This document shows positions 1 through 12,990 of a DNA stretch of 64,000 nt, piece after piece. The DNA is taken from NCBI GenBank assembly GCA_039881145.1, contig JAYKKI010000075.1, forward strand, positions 661,001 through 725,000, read 5' to 3'. Position numbers and translations under genes: made by a program. The stretch's first letter is position 1, and each line of letters opens with the position of its first letter. The notes under the pieces were generated by a model. That model was given only the letters and a program-made list of their open reading frames with translations. It searched no databases and was not told the origin of the DNA. The stretch is from Druceiella hillmani (lineage: Eukaryota; Arthropoda; Insecta; Lepidoptera; Hepialidae).

Positions 1-180
1 AAAACCTATCAATGCAATCTGAAATGTTAAAATACGGTCGAAGCATATTCTCGTAATTGTTTCTTTAATAATATAGATGTATTACTAATATGTAAACGAA
101 TAAACAAAATCCTTAAGTCAAACCAATTTCCTTAAGTCAATTACTTTGTTAAAGGCTCATATTTATAAGACTTTTGTACA

Positions 181-181
<1 letters not shown>

Positions 182-261
<80 letters not shown>

Positions 262-268
262 CATATAT
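182..268. repeat. (TA)n microsatellite
   Basis: Almost uninterrupted alternating TA of about 85 bp, with a single TG/CA interruption near its right end. It can be read as a Tyr-Ile open frame, which is an artefact of the repeat and not a gene. Confidence 0.95.
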
Positions 269-1606
269 AGAAACTATGCATAATGATTTGATTGCTTTTT
301 TATTGGAGGAGTTGCGTATCGGTTCAGTATATAGGTTAGTTAAAGATAAAGTTTCTTGCAGTACTAAAAACTTAACAATATATAATTTCTTTACATTTTT
401 TTTTCAATAAATTGCAACACTAGATGTTTTTAAGTATCATTAGTTTAATAACACAGTATAATATCGATTGTTAAATAGAATTATTTCTCAGCATTCTTAA
501 TATTGCGTTTTCATTAATTTATTTACCTTTTTAATAACATTTAGCCTTCCGTTCCTCAATATTAGGAAAATAGAATACTCTACAGATTTATTTTATTGTC
601 TGTCCATCTGTCGATTAAGAACTTTTTTCTCAGAAAATCCTTAAGATATTTAGTTGAAATTGATACCGAATACTGACTAAGGCCCATGATCTTACATTGC
701 TACGAAATTTTTTTTATATACCACCATGAAAAATGGTAGGGTATTTTTAACCGACTTACAAGCTTGCAATAAAGAGAAAGTTTATAGCACAGATAAAGAA
801 AAAAATTAAAAATGAATGATTTGTAATTCTATATTTTTTTAAATAGAATTATAATAGTGAAATATTTAGTAGAAAATTAATTTATATTTTAAAAAATTAT
901 AATTCTGTAGATAGTTTAACACAAATATCATGTTTCGTTAAATGTTTATAAATGTCTAAATATAGTGTGTACAGAAACAAGTTTTACTCAGGCTCGGTAA
1001 GTTTTTAAACATATTAAAATTTTCTATGTTATATCTAAATTTTCTTATATCTAAATTTTCTGTGATTGATAAACACTACATATGAATTGATGTGAACTAA
1101 TTCCGGTTGGTGAAAATTCTGGTTGGTGAAAACCAAATAGAGTCGCACCGACTTTCTCAGGACCAATTTTGTAGGACGAGTGCGTTACACTTTTAAATAA
1201 TTTAAATATCATATGTTCTCGTTTCTCCGATTATTGGCAATGCAATGCAAACCATTGCATACTACGCAGTATTACTGAAATTGGTTGAATACTTGAGGCA
1301 TAAATAACAATAGGAAAATTGGTATAATTAAGAAAAAAAATAACTCTCGAATTTGTAATATAATTTTGGATAATAAGAATTTCTAAATTACCTAATTTCG
1401 GATAATGAGAATTTCCATTGTTTTTATATTGCACCATTTAAATTTTTAACTGGTAGTCGAATCATATTGTTTAAAAAAATTCCATATTTTTGATATTTAA
1501 CATTAATATTCAACATAATTTACCTGAACCATATTAATACAAACAACACATAAACTACTCTCTACGCAGCTAAAAGTTGCTAAAATATTAAAATTCGTTA
1601 AACTAG
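269..1606. other. AT-rich spacer, no gene seen
   Basis: Stops are frequent in all frames and no protein family, RNA gene or terminal repeat is recognisable. Short runs of A and T dominate. Confidence 0.6.
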
Positions 1607-1830
1607 AGTAATATGACTAAATGGAAATATTTAACAATAGACTTCCGGAAGCCATTATGATTACGAGACGCTTTGCGTACATGGCGGAGCTGTACTTCCA
1701 GTTACGTTGTTATAATGTAATTAATAACCTCTCTTATTTGCGAAGATAATTATATTTGTCTGATGATGTGCTTTAGTTAATGCTTTATCACGTGTGATGC
1801 AGAATACGAGACAGGGAAAGGGAATTTTTT
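1607..1830 (+). repeat. dispersed repeat family A, copy 1
   Basis: About 220 bp that aligns by eye with 18999-19212 in the same orientation. A 31-bp block is identical between copies (1696-1726 here, 19100-19130 there). The flanks share an 'acttccg' start, a 'gacg-tttgc' segment and a 'gcttta...acgtgtga-gcaga' segment with scattered changes and small gaps. I see no coding potential and no obvious terminal inverted repeat, so the class is unknown. Confidence 0.75.
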
Positions 1831-4031
1831 TTATTATTTTAAGAAAATAATTTTACATTTTTCGGTACAATGGTGTTTTTTTGCTAATGTTTAAAATATT
1901 CTTACCAAATATTTGACACAGCATTCGTAAAAGTTTTTTAAAAGCGATATTTTTGTCTGATTCCATTTGTATTTGAAATTTTATATTTAAATAAAACCGT
2001 AATAAAAAATTAATACCTAAACTAAATCTAAATATTAACATATAGATAAAAGCCTCTTTCGATTTTAAAATATTTTTGGCAATGATCTAAACTAATCAAT
2101 AAATAACATACACGAATTCGGACTTAACATAATAAAATGACCTAACGCGCTCTTCCTTGGAATGTTACCTACAGTCATAACTGACTTAATCACATATACA
2201 GTATCACATGGGGCTATGAGGATTTAGTTTTTGGATCATCCATTATAATAATCAGTACCAATAATGATATCCAAGTCGGTTAGGCCTAGTCTGTTATATA
2301 GGGTTATCCTTACTTTTATGGGTATTTTTTTTAAAATTTTATTATACGTACCCTGAGCGGAAGAAAGTGCAATTGACAATTCTGAACTATGTGTACATAG
2401 GTGTCATTTGATACAAAGTTTCCCTTAAAGTTATGTGACAAATATTCCATATCTACACATCTGTCTCGACTATTGAGAGAAGTAAATACCAATTAGAATT
2501 TGAACCTATAAGAATTTACGATACTTAAAAAAATTATTATTTTTATTAAAAAATATTGAGACATGAATTTCCAGAGGTGTGTGTTCTTTTTATATTATGA
2601 CATAAATACGATTTTCATTTAAAAAAAGAAGTATTATTATAGAGATAGTAGTTTTATAAGTAATAAAAAAATCCACGTATAGAGAAAATTGTTTTCAATA
2701 TGTATCTAATCACGTCATATTTTTTATGTAGCATATTTATTAAATTAACTTCACTTTCGCCAAGAGATGTATTTGAATGAGTCTTAGTCATAATATTTCT
2801 AAACTCTCAGTTCCTAGTCTTTTATAGAACGATTTAATAACATTATGTTATGAAGTTTTATTGAATCAATATATATCATAAATAATAATGTCAAACATTG
2901 CAATGAAAGGCCCTATATTACTATCCTTATCAATATCTGCTTTTTTCTACTGGTTTGAAACAAAAAAATATTTATTCACTTTTAAAAATACTAACATATT
3001 TATATACACTCGTTAGCTGCTTTTCTAGTGCACTCTGGGTACTACTGACACAAAACTAGCTGAGAACCACCATCTGAAATGGTACCACCCCGGATAAAAA
3101 GTTATATTTTCCAATCCACCAAAACTTTTTAAAAATAATTTTTTGTTTCAATCGTCGTTCAAATTAAATTAAGTAATCCTAACAATCAAAAATAAACTAC
3201 ACAAGTAAACTAAAATAAAAAAACAATTGCGAAATAAATGAGATAATTTTTTAACAACATGGTTTTAAGAAACTAGTTTTTTGTAAATTTTTATGTTTAT
3301 ATTCTAAGTTAAATAAAATATAAGAACAAAATTATTTTATAAATAGTACTAAAAAAAATTTGAAACGTAGGGAAACGGAGTAAAATTTGTTACAATTTAT
3401 CCAAAAACTTAACAGAAATAAAACATGTTAGATTAATAAATAAATCTTTATATAAGGCACAAGCAATTTGACTAGCTTAAAAAAACAACAAAAAGTTAAC
3501 CAAGAATACGATTAAAACTGCTGAGAAAGAATGGTAAATGTTTGTTGACGTTATAATTATAATTGATTCTACAAATTTATTACATTTTGCAACACATTGA
3601 TGCAGTCATAAGTATTGATTTCATTGCATCATAAATATAAGCTATCCAAACAAGTTTAGATTCACATATCGGATTCGACACTATGGCATCACGAACTATC
3701 ACCTTCGTGCCCGACCTAATACCATGACTAATTATTATGTTCAAAATTATATGTAAGTTTTTTTCATAGCAAATGCAGAAAAAGATTTAAAATTTCATTA
3801 TACGCCGTAAAACGTAAATGAGGTCGTAAAAGCAGAACTGGGTACGTAACCTAACAAAACACAGTGTGGTTTTGGCAGCAAACTGACTTCAATTCGCTTT
3901 TTTGTAATAATCAGTGTCGACAGATGGAATAATGCAAGCTCTACAGATGGTGCAAGTTATCACATCTATTATTTTGTTATATCTATATAGCAGTAGAGAT
4001 ATGAAGTTAACTCAATTAGGTCTTGCTAATT
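1831..4031. other. AT-rich spacer, no gene seen
   Basis: No open frame above noise, no recognisable domain and no tandem array. It holds only short homopolymer runs. Confidence 0.55.
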
Positions 4032-4049
4032 TTTCAGATATATCTGAAA
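4032..4049. repeat. 18-bp perfect palindrome with flanking direct repeats
   Basis: The two 9-bp halves (4032-4040 and 4041-4049) are exact reverse complements. The 'tctgaaatcatca' word at the right edge recurs about 25 bp downstream (4068-4080), so a short mixed direct and inverted repeat cluster spans 4030-4095. Confidence 0.7.
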
Positions 4050-4944
4050 TCATCATATCTGAAATAATCTGAAATCATCAAGATATATCAGAAATACGAC
4101 TGTATTTATATTGCTCTTTATTATCAGCAATCATTAAAAATTTACCAAAACGATTATTTTTTCTTAAATAACGTAATGTAAGTATAAATTTTATGTGAGG
4201 AATGTAATTGAAATAGTATTTTATTTTCATTTTTACCGTATTTTTGTTTGTGATTCTTTTATTATTTAAACATTTGCTACTCAGCGTGACAAATTACAAA
4301 AACTAAACTTAGGAGAGTAAATCAAATAAGTATTTTAAATATTTGCAATAAAATTATTAAAGTTAACTAAACACGACTATAAAAAAAGACAACACAAAAT
4401 TTAACAAAATAAACGGTAATTCCCCGTAAAGACGCCCTGTAAAATATAATTGTCTCTTTAAATTGTTCATACAAATTAACTAGCAATGACTACTGTAGCG
4501 TACATTGTGAGCATCTTAATTCATTGTTTTTCTTAATTTTTACTGTAATTTCTTGCTACTCAGTCCTCGTCTCACTCCTCAGTCCTCAGTAATAAGAGAA
4601 AAATCATAATTCTCGTACGTATCTAGAGGAATAAATAAAATAATAAAAGTATTGAAAAATGTGTTTAATTTAAAAATTACTTAATTTTGTTTAAATTACT
4701 TTCGTTTGGTTCATTGTGAATCAATTTTCGTTCACTCGTAAATAAGTTCTTACGTTTAGTGCACAGTGACAGGATTTGCCATCGTATTGTAATATCATAT
4801 CCCAGCATATCTGTAAATATGCATCAGCTAAATTGCCTGTCAGAATACCAATTAAATTAAATTAACAATTAGATTAAAATACGTGTCGTAGTATTATTTT
4901 CACTTTATATTTTGCTTGTTTTAAGAGGAAATTTGACTTAATAT
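4050..4944. other. AT-rich spacer, no gene seen
   Basis: Apart from the end of the 'tctgaaat' repeat cluster there is nothing recognisable. A short imperfect repetition of 'cctcagtcctc' lies near 4565-4590. Confidence 0.5.
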
Positions 4945-5047
4945 GCTAATTGCCTCCCTGAAGATGTTGAAATACAACGAAACCTAGGTCGCGGGGTAAA
5001 AAATTTAAATAAAGTGGAAATAATATTGCATCACGTAGTTTCATTTA
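4945..5047 (+). repeat. dispersed repeat family B, copy 1 (retroelement-tail-like)
   Basis: Aligns with 24857-24960 in the same orientation. It begins 'aattgcc', continues with a 'cctgaagatg' word, a small stem-loop (gttg/caac) and 'cgaaacctaggt', and ends 'atcacgtagtttcattta'. The arrangement CTGA-GATG, stem-loop, GAAAC is known from 3' tails of Penelope-like and some non-LTR elements of animals. Assigning this copy to that group is inference, since no coding part is attached. Confidence 0.6.
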
Positions 5048-7564
5048 GTTGTGAATGATTAATTTCTACAAAATTAACGACAAATATATTAAATGCCTCT
5101 TTAATTTTTACGTAAGAGTTCCAGTTCATGTAATGTGAGATTTGAAAGGGGTGAATCAGTTGTCTGTTTAGTAACTAAAAAACTTCGACTTTATATTGTT
5201 CTTTTAAATCGGTCCATAATAATAAATTTAGAACGTTTTCATTTTCCTCTTAGCTTCTTGATTTTTGTAAAAAATCGTACCCTTCTTCATAAATTTCAGG
5301 TAATAAATATTAAAATTTACATATATGGTATGAGTAATACCCTTCTCCCCGGGTATACGGTATGTTTCAGATCTTAGAACTCCGGTTTTAACTTGATGCT
5401 TGTCGATGAGTTTCTTTAATTATGACTCTTAAGATTATGCGGTTATATTAAGAGATCCACTCGGCATGCTCACTTCTACGTCTAGCTGCTTCCGAGTTAT
5501 TTCATCTCCTGTATCAGTAATATTATAGTAATGCATTTCTGTATTGTCCGTGGTAAGAAAATCGTGATGACTCACTCACACCGGAGAATCGTGACGATTT
5601 TCTGTGCCAAATAAGAACTGAAAACGGTAAACAGTTCAATAACTCGTTAATCTTACCAAGATGTTCAATTTATATAGTAACATTAACCCAGAGATTAATA
5701 AACTTCAATGTCAAAAAATTACTTCTCTTATATTCTTGCTTCATTTTTACTTACTCTCAGAAATAATAATTTTTCATTTCTATGCTTGATGTTAATTTTT
5801 AGGGGCATTCCGTAGTCATTTTCATTGAGTAATTTGATATTCCGTAATGTCAAGTTATTCAATAAAAAAATTAATTAAAAAAGAAGGTTTTTGAAAGATG
5901 CTCAGAAAAAATAAATCAGTGTACTTGTTTTTTTTTTAAATCAAACAAAAAATGTGTGGTTTCTGTTAATCGTTGGTGCTATTTTAAGACGTTTCTAAAT
6001 AAATATTATGGTTTTGAATAGGCCTATTGGCCAACCGGTTAATGAGAAAACCGAGTTTCAATCACGATTATTCTTGTCTCAAATAAATAATTTGCTTTCA
6101 GTCTACGAATTTGGCTAAAAACACAAAAGAAAATTTGAACTCGGTAACTATCGAAAATCACCAAACGTATATAGTTGTGTTTTGGATAGGTCTTAATATC
6201 CTCCTCTTCTCTTCTCTTGTTTGCACTATTATTTTGGACACACTGTAGAGTTTTCGTGCAGTAGTAAAATATATAAAATGAAAAATACTACCTCTGCGCA
6301 GTGGATCGTGCAGAATAAACTGGCGAGGCAAAGTTATTTTATTTATTTAAGCTAATTTAATGCGGAAGCAAAAGTTAATTTAAAGGACAGGAAGTAAAAA
6401 ATAAGACATAATTAGCTATGACAGCCACAAATGGGTATTTAATTAATAAATACTATCTTTTGTAGAAATAGTTATTTCACAATACAGAATGTTTTAACAA
6501 TTGAACTCACTATTTTACATTTATAAATTCTTGGATAAAAATCAGCATGGACACATAAAGCATTGTGTTAAACAAAAAAACACACTACAACTAAACCAAA
6601 GTGTTTGTACTTAAATAATACTAACTAACTTTCTAAGCGATGGGAATGATTAAAAACATATTGAAATAGAATTTAACTGCTCAGTTCTATGCCGATAAAA
6701 AATCTGCCCGCGGTGTTTCCATCATAATAATTTCCATAATCAGATTTGATTTTATCTACGGTAAGATCATAATGTAAGCTTTATTATTACTGAAATTTGT
6801 TGTACCTATTTTTATTCATTACTTTTTTTATAGACGAAAGCTAATGGGCAGAAGATATTCGAAAATATTAATTTAAGCATGTAAAGTAAATTTAAAGCGA
6901 TCTTTGTGACTTGTAAAGCCCTTAATTTAAGGCCATTAATTACGTCATTAATAATTTTATGAATAGTACCATATAAGTAACACTTTTAAGAAGATCGAGT
7001 ATCTATTCAAACATAGCTGTACTTACCAATGAATGGTGTTACGAACAAATTGTGTTTGATATAAATTTATTTCCTTAACAGAAATAACGGTTTAACTTCC
7101 TCCAATACTTTGTTGCTTTCTTTTTCCGTAAATACGACTATATGTAGTGGCTGGTGGATTTTTAGTGTGCATGACAAGCTAACACTCACCGTTTAATTGC
7201 TATATTTTGTTATTGGCGTTATCATTCGTTTTATCTTAGCTTTCATTAATTCGTGTCTCTACCTTTTAATATCCATCTTTTTCGTTAGTTAATTGCGCAG
7301 ATGTGTTTAACTCGGTCGCACTAAACGATTGATACAAATCTTCCACACCACTATTTATTGTTTTTAAAGACAAATTTTGAAAAGATTTCTTTGGCGTACC
7401 TATGAACTACCTACCTCCCATATAAGTGGAAATATATGGCTGGTTTGCATACATTCAACTGCATGTCAATTTTTTACTTCCTTCCTTCCATTGCTTGAAC
7501 CATTCTTCAAGAAACTTAAGTTTCGTCATTGAAAAATAATAAAATTACAGTTGCAGTGTATCTC

Positions 7565-7567
<3 letters not shown>
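5048..7567. other. AT-rich spacer with one short protein-like segment
   Basis: Mostly featureless. On the minus strand, 5560 to 5435 reads open for about 40 codons with a mixed amino-acid composition (it includes YYNITDTGDEITRK) before a TAA, which looks more protein-like than its surroundings, but I recognise no family. A 10-bp inverted repeat (agaaaatcgt/acgattttct) lies at about 5556-5605. A 243-base open frame on the plus strand from 5135 has no recognisable content. Confidence 0.35.

Positions 7568-7622
<55 letters not shown>
7568..7622. repeat. (TA)n microsatellite
   Basis: About 55 bp of uninterrupted TA. It abuts directly the start of the protein-like repeat at 7623, as if the tract grew at an insertion boundary. 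Confidence 0.95.
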
Positions 7623-7735
7623 TGGTGTGCGGTAATAAATGGATAACCTTAAAATAGCTTATAGTAGAATGGCTGAACTTAAAATAGCTTATACTAATGG
7701 CCAATCTAGGGAAGATATATAAAAACAATTTATCT
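7623..7735 (+). repeat. repeat family C, copy 1, protein-like
   Basis: The 16-mer 'cttaaaatagcttata' occurs twice, 30 bp apart (7648-7663 and 7678-7693). In frame the two units read NLKIAYSRMA and ELKIAYTNGQ, followed by SREDI and a stop. A related segment lies at 8191-8290 (DNLEIVYNGSNGHSRKN). Both resemble the first residues of one ancestral protein that I cannot name. The sequence right after the (TA)n tract ('actggtgtgcggtaataaatgg') has some similarity to Tc1-type terminal repeats, which is only a guess. Confidence 0.4.
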
Positions 7736-8190
7736 CTAGTAATACCAAAGATATGATATTTTAAAAAAAGTGGTTAAATTTTTTACTTAGTTTTAAATTC
7801 ATGTACACCGCGATTACAAATGAAAGAATTTTATAGGTTTTTTGGTTTTTCTAATATTTCAGGACTAATTTCCATAAATAGATAGGCTGTATATAGCAAA
7901 TCTAACTTTAGTATTTTACAGAAAAAACAATATTGAATAAATTGTTTGTTGTGAAATTATACTAAAATATTTTTTTGTCAAAGTTTAAATATCTCTGGCA
8001 TAAAAAAAGTATGAAGACATGAGTGACCAAATATTCCAAAAAAAATGTATGCATAAAGTAGTTTCCGATAAGGCATAATTCATTGACGTACCTAATGGAA
8101 ATAATTGGTTGTTACAATAAATGTGCAAAAAGAGATAATTTAAATATTTTTGCTCATTAAAATGTATCTAGTCATTCGGGTTAAATAAAA

Positions 8191-8290
8191 AACAATGGAC
8201 AACCTTGAAATAGTTTATAATGGAAGTAATGGGCATTCCAGGAAAAATTCAAAAAAAATTATCCAAAGTAAAAAAAAAATAAGAAAAAAA
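8191..8290 (+). repeat. repeat family C, copy 2, protein-like
   Basis: Starts 'aacaatggacaacctt' and reads MDNLEIVYNGSNGHSRKN before running into an A-rich, Lys-coding stretch and then a (TA)n tract. It shares the DNL-I-Y, NG-SR pattern with copy 1 at 7640-7710. The rest of any gene has been replaced by simple repeat. Function unknown. Confidence 0.4.
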
Positions 8291-8293
8291 AAT

Positions 8294-8299
8294 AATATA

Positions 8300-8395
<96 letters not shown>

Positions 8396-8420
8396 AGGGA
8401 AATAATATATATGTATATGC
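8294..8420. repeat. (TA)n microsatellite, interrupted
   Basis: About 100 bp of alternating TA with one CA and one TT interruption, ending at 'tgcgcaggga'. A short 'atatatgtatatgcgca' echo follows to 8420. The overlapping Tyr-Ile open frames on both strands are artefacts. Confidence 0.95.
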
Positions 8421-11151
8421 GCAAGAAAATAAAGATCAATACTATACTTAAACAATATTAAATTCATTAATTACTAATAAAACAATTAATCTCCGCCAGT
8501 TTGAAAGGAAAGTAAGCATTTTTGTGAAGGTTTTTTCGAAGAAAGCCACATAACTTCAATAATAAATTCAATTACTAAAATAATTTGAAATTTTCTACCA
8601 GTTTCGTAAGACCTTATCGCAGTTATGACAGAAATGCAATGAATTTAATATCGCCAATAAAATTTTGTTATAATGTACTTTCCACCTCAAACATGTTTGC
8701 ACGAATATTTCTTGGAATTGGTACATGATTAATTATTTACAACATATCATCGGTATTTCCAGCAAAATTGACATGGATTTTGTCCAACAAACTTGTTCGA
8801 CAGGATCGGTGTGTGCTGGCTCGTAAGTAAATTGCCCTAAAAGGAATTTCTAATATTAAAGTGCAGTTCATTGAAAAGGCGAGCTCGCTATTCACATCTT
8901 GCGACACCTCGCGAGAAGATGAAAATTTTCTCTTGCGTTGAGTCGCGACGTCCTCACATATCGAAGTGAATTCACTTCAACCTACTTGTACACTTGAAAA
9001 CCTTCGTAAGATTTTTTGTGTAATGGAACTTAATTTTAAATCTTGCACTAGTGTCGTGTATTTTTGAAGCATTTTACTTTATTTCTAGGCGATATTTAAG
9101 CTTTATTGATTTGCACAAATGCACTGTGTATTTCTAAATTTGCATACTTTTACTCCTAATTTTCTTCCTATTTCTTGCACCGATTCTGATAAACCTAATT
9201 AACGATACCTCATATAACTTGCGATACGTCATAATTATCAATATCTCATTGAAGGTATGCTACGCTTTTTTCTTATTAAGTAGATTATCAATTTAAATAA
9301 TCATGGTCCCAAATCATTGAAGGCAATTTAATTAGAACCTGCCAAGTTATTGACGTGATAATTATACTTTAATGTAATTTAATGCAGCACGAAAACCTAT
9401 TATGCTCAACTGGCCAAGGGCTGGTAGAAAAAAAGTTAAAGTAAATTTTACATTCTTACCTAAAAGAAAAACTTAATAACGCAAGGGTTTAAAAATGGCT
9501 CACAACGGTTTGTGTAATTAGTGTCTGGTGCGCATACGGCCGGTATTTTGACAAATAATGTATAAAATTTGCCTTGCAAATTTACAAACGCAGATCTACC
9601 TAGATCTGCCCATCTTCTTTTATAAATTACTACAAAAACATAATTTATTTTTCAATACATACACTAATTGCATAAAAACGTCTACTTATGCACGTGTGTC
9701 TATGGTAGAATTATTTGTTTATGGCAGTAGTTCGATTAATCGGACGCATGATGCATTAAAATCACCCTTGATATTTTGCCTGAGTGAAAATCGATGTATA
9801 ATTTAAACTTACAAATTAATCCTAACACTGTACCATATCTACGAAATTCCGTTTCATGTATAACTTTTCCTGCATATCGAATAATGATATGAAGTTCAAC
9901 TCGATTATAAAAAACTGATTATACATTATGGCAAAATTCAGATATATGAAATAAATTGCGCCATATATCTGAAAATTTCAACTCGATTATATTTCGACGG
10001 TAAGGGACTTTAACTTGTCAATGTCGGTCGGGTATGAGCGCCAAAATCAAAGAAAAAAATTTTCCTTTATTAATTGACAATAAAGGAGTTATGCGTTGAA
10101 AATTGTATTTATCTATAAAAGGTGTTAAGAGCTGTCGAAAACGCAGATAACGTGGATCAATTTGTGATATTGCTTTCATCATGCACGGTAGAACCATGCT
10201 AAATGCATGAGCGTAGACAAGACGCCGATGTTTATAATTATGAACTACCTAACCTGTTTACTACCATTATTGGCTATCATTAATAAGCGAAAATAAAATC
10301 ACATTTGCATCTCGACACAATTTTTCAATGACAAAAAAGAGATGGGCAAAAAAGAGGTCTAGCTCAAATTCATCTGTTAATTTGGCTCGAAAACAAAATA
10401 CGCACTGATCGTATTGATGACAATATATAAGCAGTTATCCTTATTCTTAAGTAAGATCTGGATCTGCATCCAAAAGAAGTAAGCCATATGATTCCCGGGT
10501 CATTTGGATACTTGAATAAAAACTCCATATATATGAAGGATGGAGTTAGCACTAAGCGCCATCCAAATATTTCATGAACGAAATATCAGCCGCTGACGAT
10601 GGTTACCTAAAATAAAGTAGGTGTTCACCTGTAAATATTAGTTACATGGCTTCAATTAAAATGAGGGGTAATACCACTGAAATTGAAAATCGATGGACCA
10701 TTTCGTACAATCCAGTGTTGCTCAGAGATTTTGACATACACAGAAAAATTTAGTCAAGTCGATAAAGTATATATGGAGTCTAGGCGACACTTACAGATTT
10801 TTGTCAGTAATATGTAAGGTTTAATACTCGAAAACACTGCTGTTTTGTGAAATGCTAATTTATTATAGATCAGCCAATAATAAATTTTCCCACCGAAAAA
10901 AAAAGATAGTCCAGTCAAATACTATTCCAGGATCAAAAACTTACTTGATCACATCAAACTGTCCATCACTTTAATGCATAATGCTTTTATTTACGTCTTT
11001 TCTGCATATAGTTAAAAGATTTTGAAAGAGTCATTCACAGTTTTTACCCGACAGCTTGCAAAATTTTAGGGCTGTTTGAAAATTATCATCACTACGGTGG
11101 AGCCTTGAATGGAAAGTGCAGCACATGTGAAAACATTGTTTTCAATAGTAA
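8421..11151. other. AT-rich spacer, no gene seen
   Basis: No recognisable family. Open frames near 9558-9806 (+) and 10370-10552 (-) have no domain-like content. The block 8870-8990 is somewhat richer in G+C and has repeated 'ctcgcga/gtcgcgac' words, without an interpretable pattern. Confidence 0.45.
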
Positions 11152-11770
11152 TTGCGTTTCATTCGATGTATGATCCGCTATATTTATGGCTTCTCACAAA
11201 ACAATATGGCTGAGGATAATTTCAAAAGAATACAAAAAAAACAGAATGCGATTAATCTTGATTATATTGACGAAAGTTTTAATATTATGTTGGTTGAGAT
11301 TAAAAAATTAACACAGCCAGTATTAGGCAAAATATTAGGAGTATCGTCTACTTATATCTGCAAAATCATAAAGCTTCGTTTGAAGTTCACGAATACGTCA
11401 AAGAGACGTCATACAATAGATTCAGGAACACGCGCTAAAAGGGGACTAACTGTGATCGTTGACTGAAAAGCAATTGGGGTATTATTAAATCCTGATCAAA
11501 AATTACTCTATACAATTATCCTTGCAAGAGTTTTTTCACAGGCATTTGATCAAAAAAATTATCTTTGGACGCATCTGGTTAAACTGGAAAGACTTTTTTA
11601 ATAAATTTGTTATTGGAAAAATTGATTCAGAAAGCTATAAAGCTATAACGATGGTTTTATTTGGATTATGGATAGCCTGTTTCATAAAGTACAAACTTTT
11701 TACACTATTTTGAAATTTATTGGAACAGGGTAGTCGAGCAAAACTTACTTAAGTGTTTTTTGATAGTGTG
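11152..11770 (+). pseudogene. decayed Tc1/mariner-superfamily transposase fragment
   Basis: An open stretch to 11466 carries a helix-turn-helix-like segment (QPVLGKILGVSSTYICKIIK) followed by an Arg/Lys-rich linker with RRH...GTRAKR. This order matches the second DNA-binding helix-turn-helix and linker of mariner transposases (IS630-Tc1-mariner superfamily), which cut and paste DNA at TA sites. After the stop, weak colinear similarity continues in shifted frames (IIFG.. near 11555, FNKF near 11600, SSKTYL near 11735), matching the order around the first catalytic Asp and beyond. I see no catalytic Asp triad and no terminal inverted repeats, so it is dead. The family assignment is by pattern only; a different helix-turn-helix protein is possible. 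Confidence 0.5.
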
Positions 11771-12838
11771 GGACAAAAGCATAATAAAACGTAAAACTTC
11801 GACGCAAGTATCCGTTCGTACACTAAATAATCTCAGGAACAATAATAAAAGTATGGGTGATTTGACAGGCTAGTGCCACAAAAGCTTAATCAGTGATTCC
11901 ACGAGCAATACGTGTAGGTGAGATAAACGTATGCCTCAATGGTTCTTATGTATAGCGGCCCGTTCAAAGTTATCTCTCACTATAAATATGCATTCTCATA
12001 TGATGAGACGGTGATGGTTGTTTTGCTAATAAATTTTGCCATATATCGGAATTTGAAATATTTCTAATGTTCATTACCTACATATATATCCGTGGATATA
12101 GTGACAACTCAATCAAAGTACGCATTATGCAAATATTTTTTTTTTAATTCAGTTAATCCCACTTGGATGGATTGAATTTAAAACTATTCTGATTATAACG
12201 GAGACTGCTTCACAAAACAAAAAAAATGAAACTAGCTTTATTTGAAGTTATATTTTTGTTCATGTTAGATATTCATATTTTTTTGCACATTTGTATTTAT
12301 GTACAGGGCCCATAGCTATATGATAATATTAATACATCCATATGACAATAATAAATCTCTGTTCGTTCGTCCTTATGTCACGAAAGCATAATTCTTTCAA
12401 TTTAAGATCGATTGTAATTATACTTGTAATAAAATAAAGAAAACCTATTTTTAATACTTTTTTCCCATACATAGCATTTGGGGATAAAATACTTTATTCT
12501 AAGCAAGTGATATATCACTCAATCAATAATGACTTCCTACTTTTTTGATACAACGTCTCCTTCGAGCGTTTCCCAAATATTTTACAGAAGATTCCCGCTT
12601 CTATATTTTGAAATACGAATGATATGTGTAAGTAATTCAATGCAATTTCCTTTAAAGGTATTTGTCTTATATATAAGACAGTTAGATAATATATTTAGAA
12701 AATAGAAAAGTAAAATTGGTTTTCATGACAAAAGAAATGGAAATTCTTTGTATGTAATCCAAAATATTTAACTTTCATATATAACTAAATATTTATGCGT
12801 CTCTAGAATTGGCAGAATTACTCGTATTACTCATACCT
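11771..12838. other. AT-rich spacer, no gene seen
   Basis: May include the 3' remnant of the mariner-like copy just upstream, but I cannot find its terminal repeat. Nothing else is recognised. Confidence 0.45.
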
Positions 12839-12884
12839 ATATGTGTATATATGTAAAGATATATATATATACATATACATATAC

Positions 12885-12951
<67 letters not shown>

Positions 12952-12952
12952 A

Positions 12953-12988
<36 letters not shown>

Positions 12989-12990
12989 TA
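12839..12990. repeat. (TA)n / (CATA)n microsatellite
   Basis: About 150 bp of alternating TA with interspersed 'catata' units at the left end and two ACA interruptions in the right half. Confidence 0.95.

Noticed and set aside
8215..8467. Overlapping Tyr-Ile-rich open frames on both strands
   Set aside because: They are translations of the (TA)n tract, which has no stop in some frames; the same applies at 180, 7570, 49300 and 52660.
9900..12070. Terminal inverted repeats for the mariner-like relic ('ccatatatc-gaa' words at 9.95 and 12.04 kb)
   Set aside because: On comparison the words do not align as an inverted pair over more than about ten bases in this AT-rich context.
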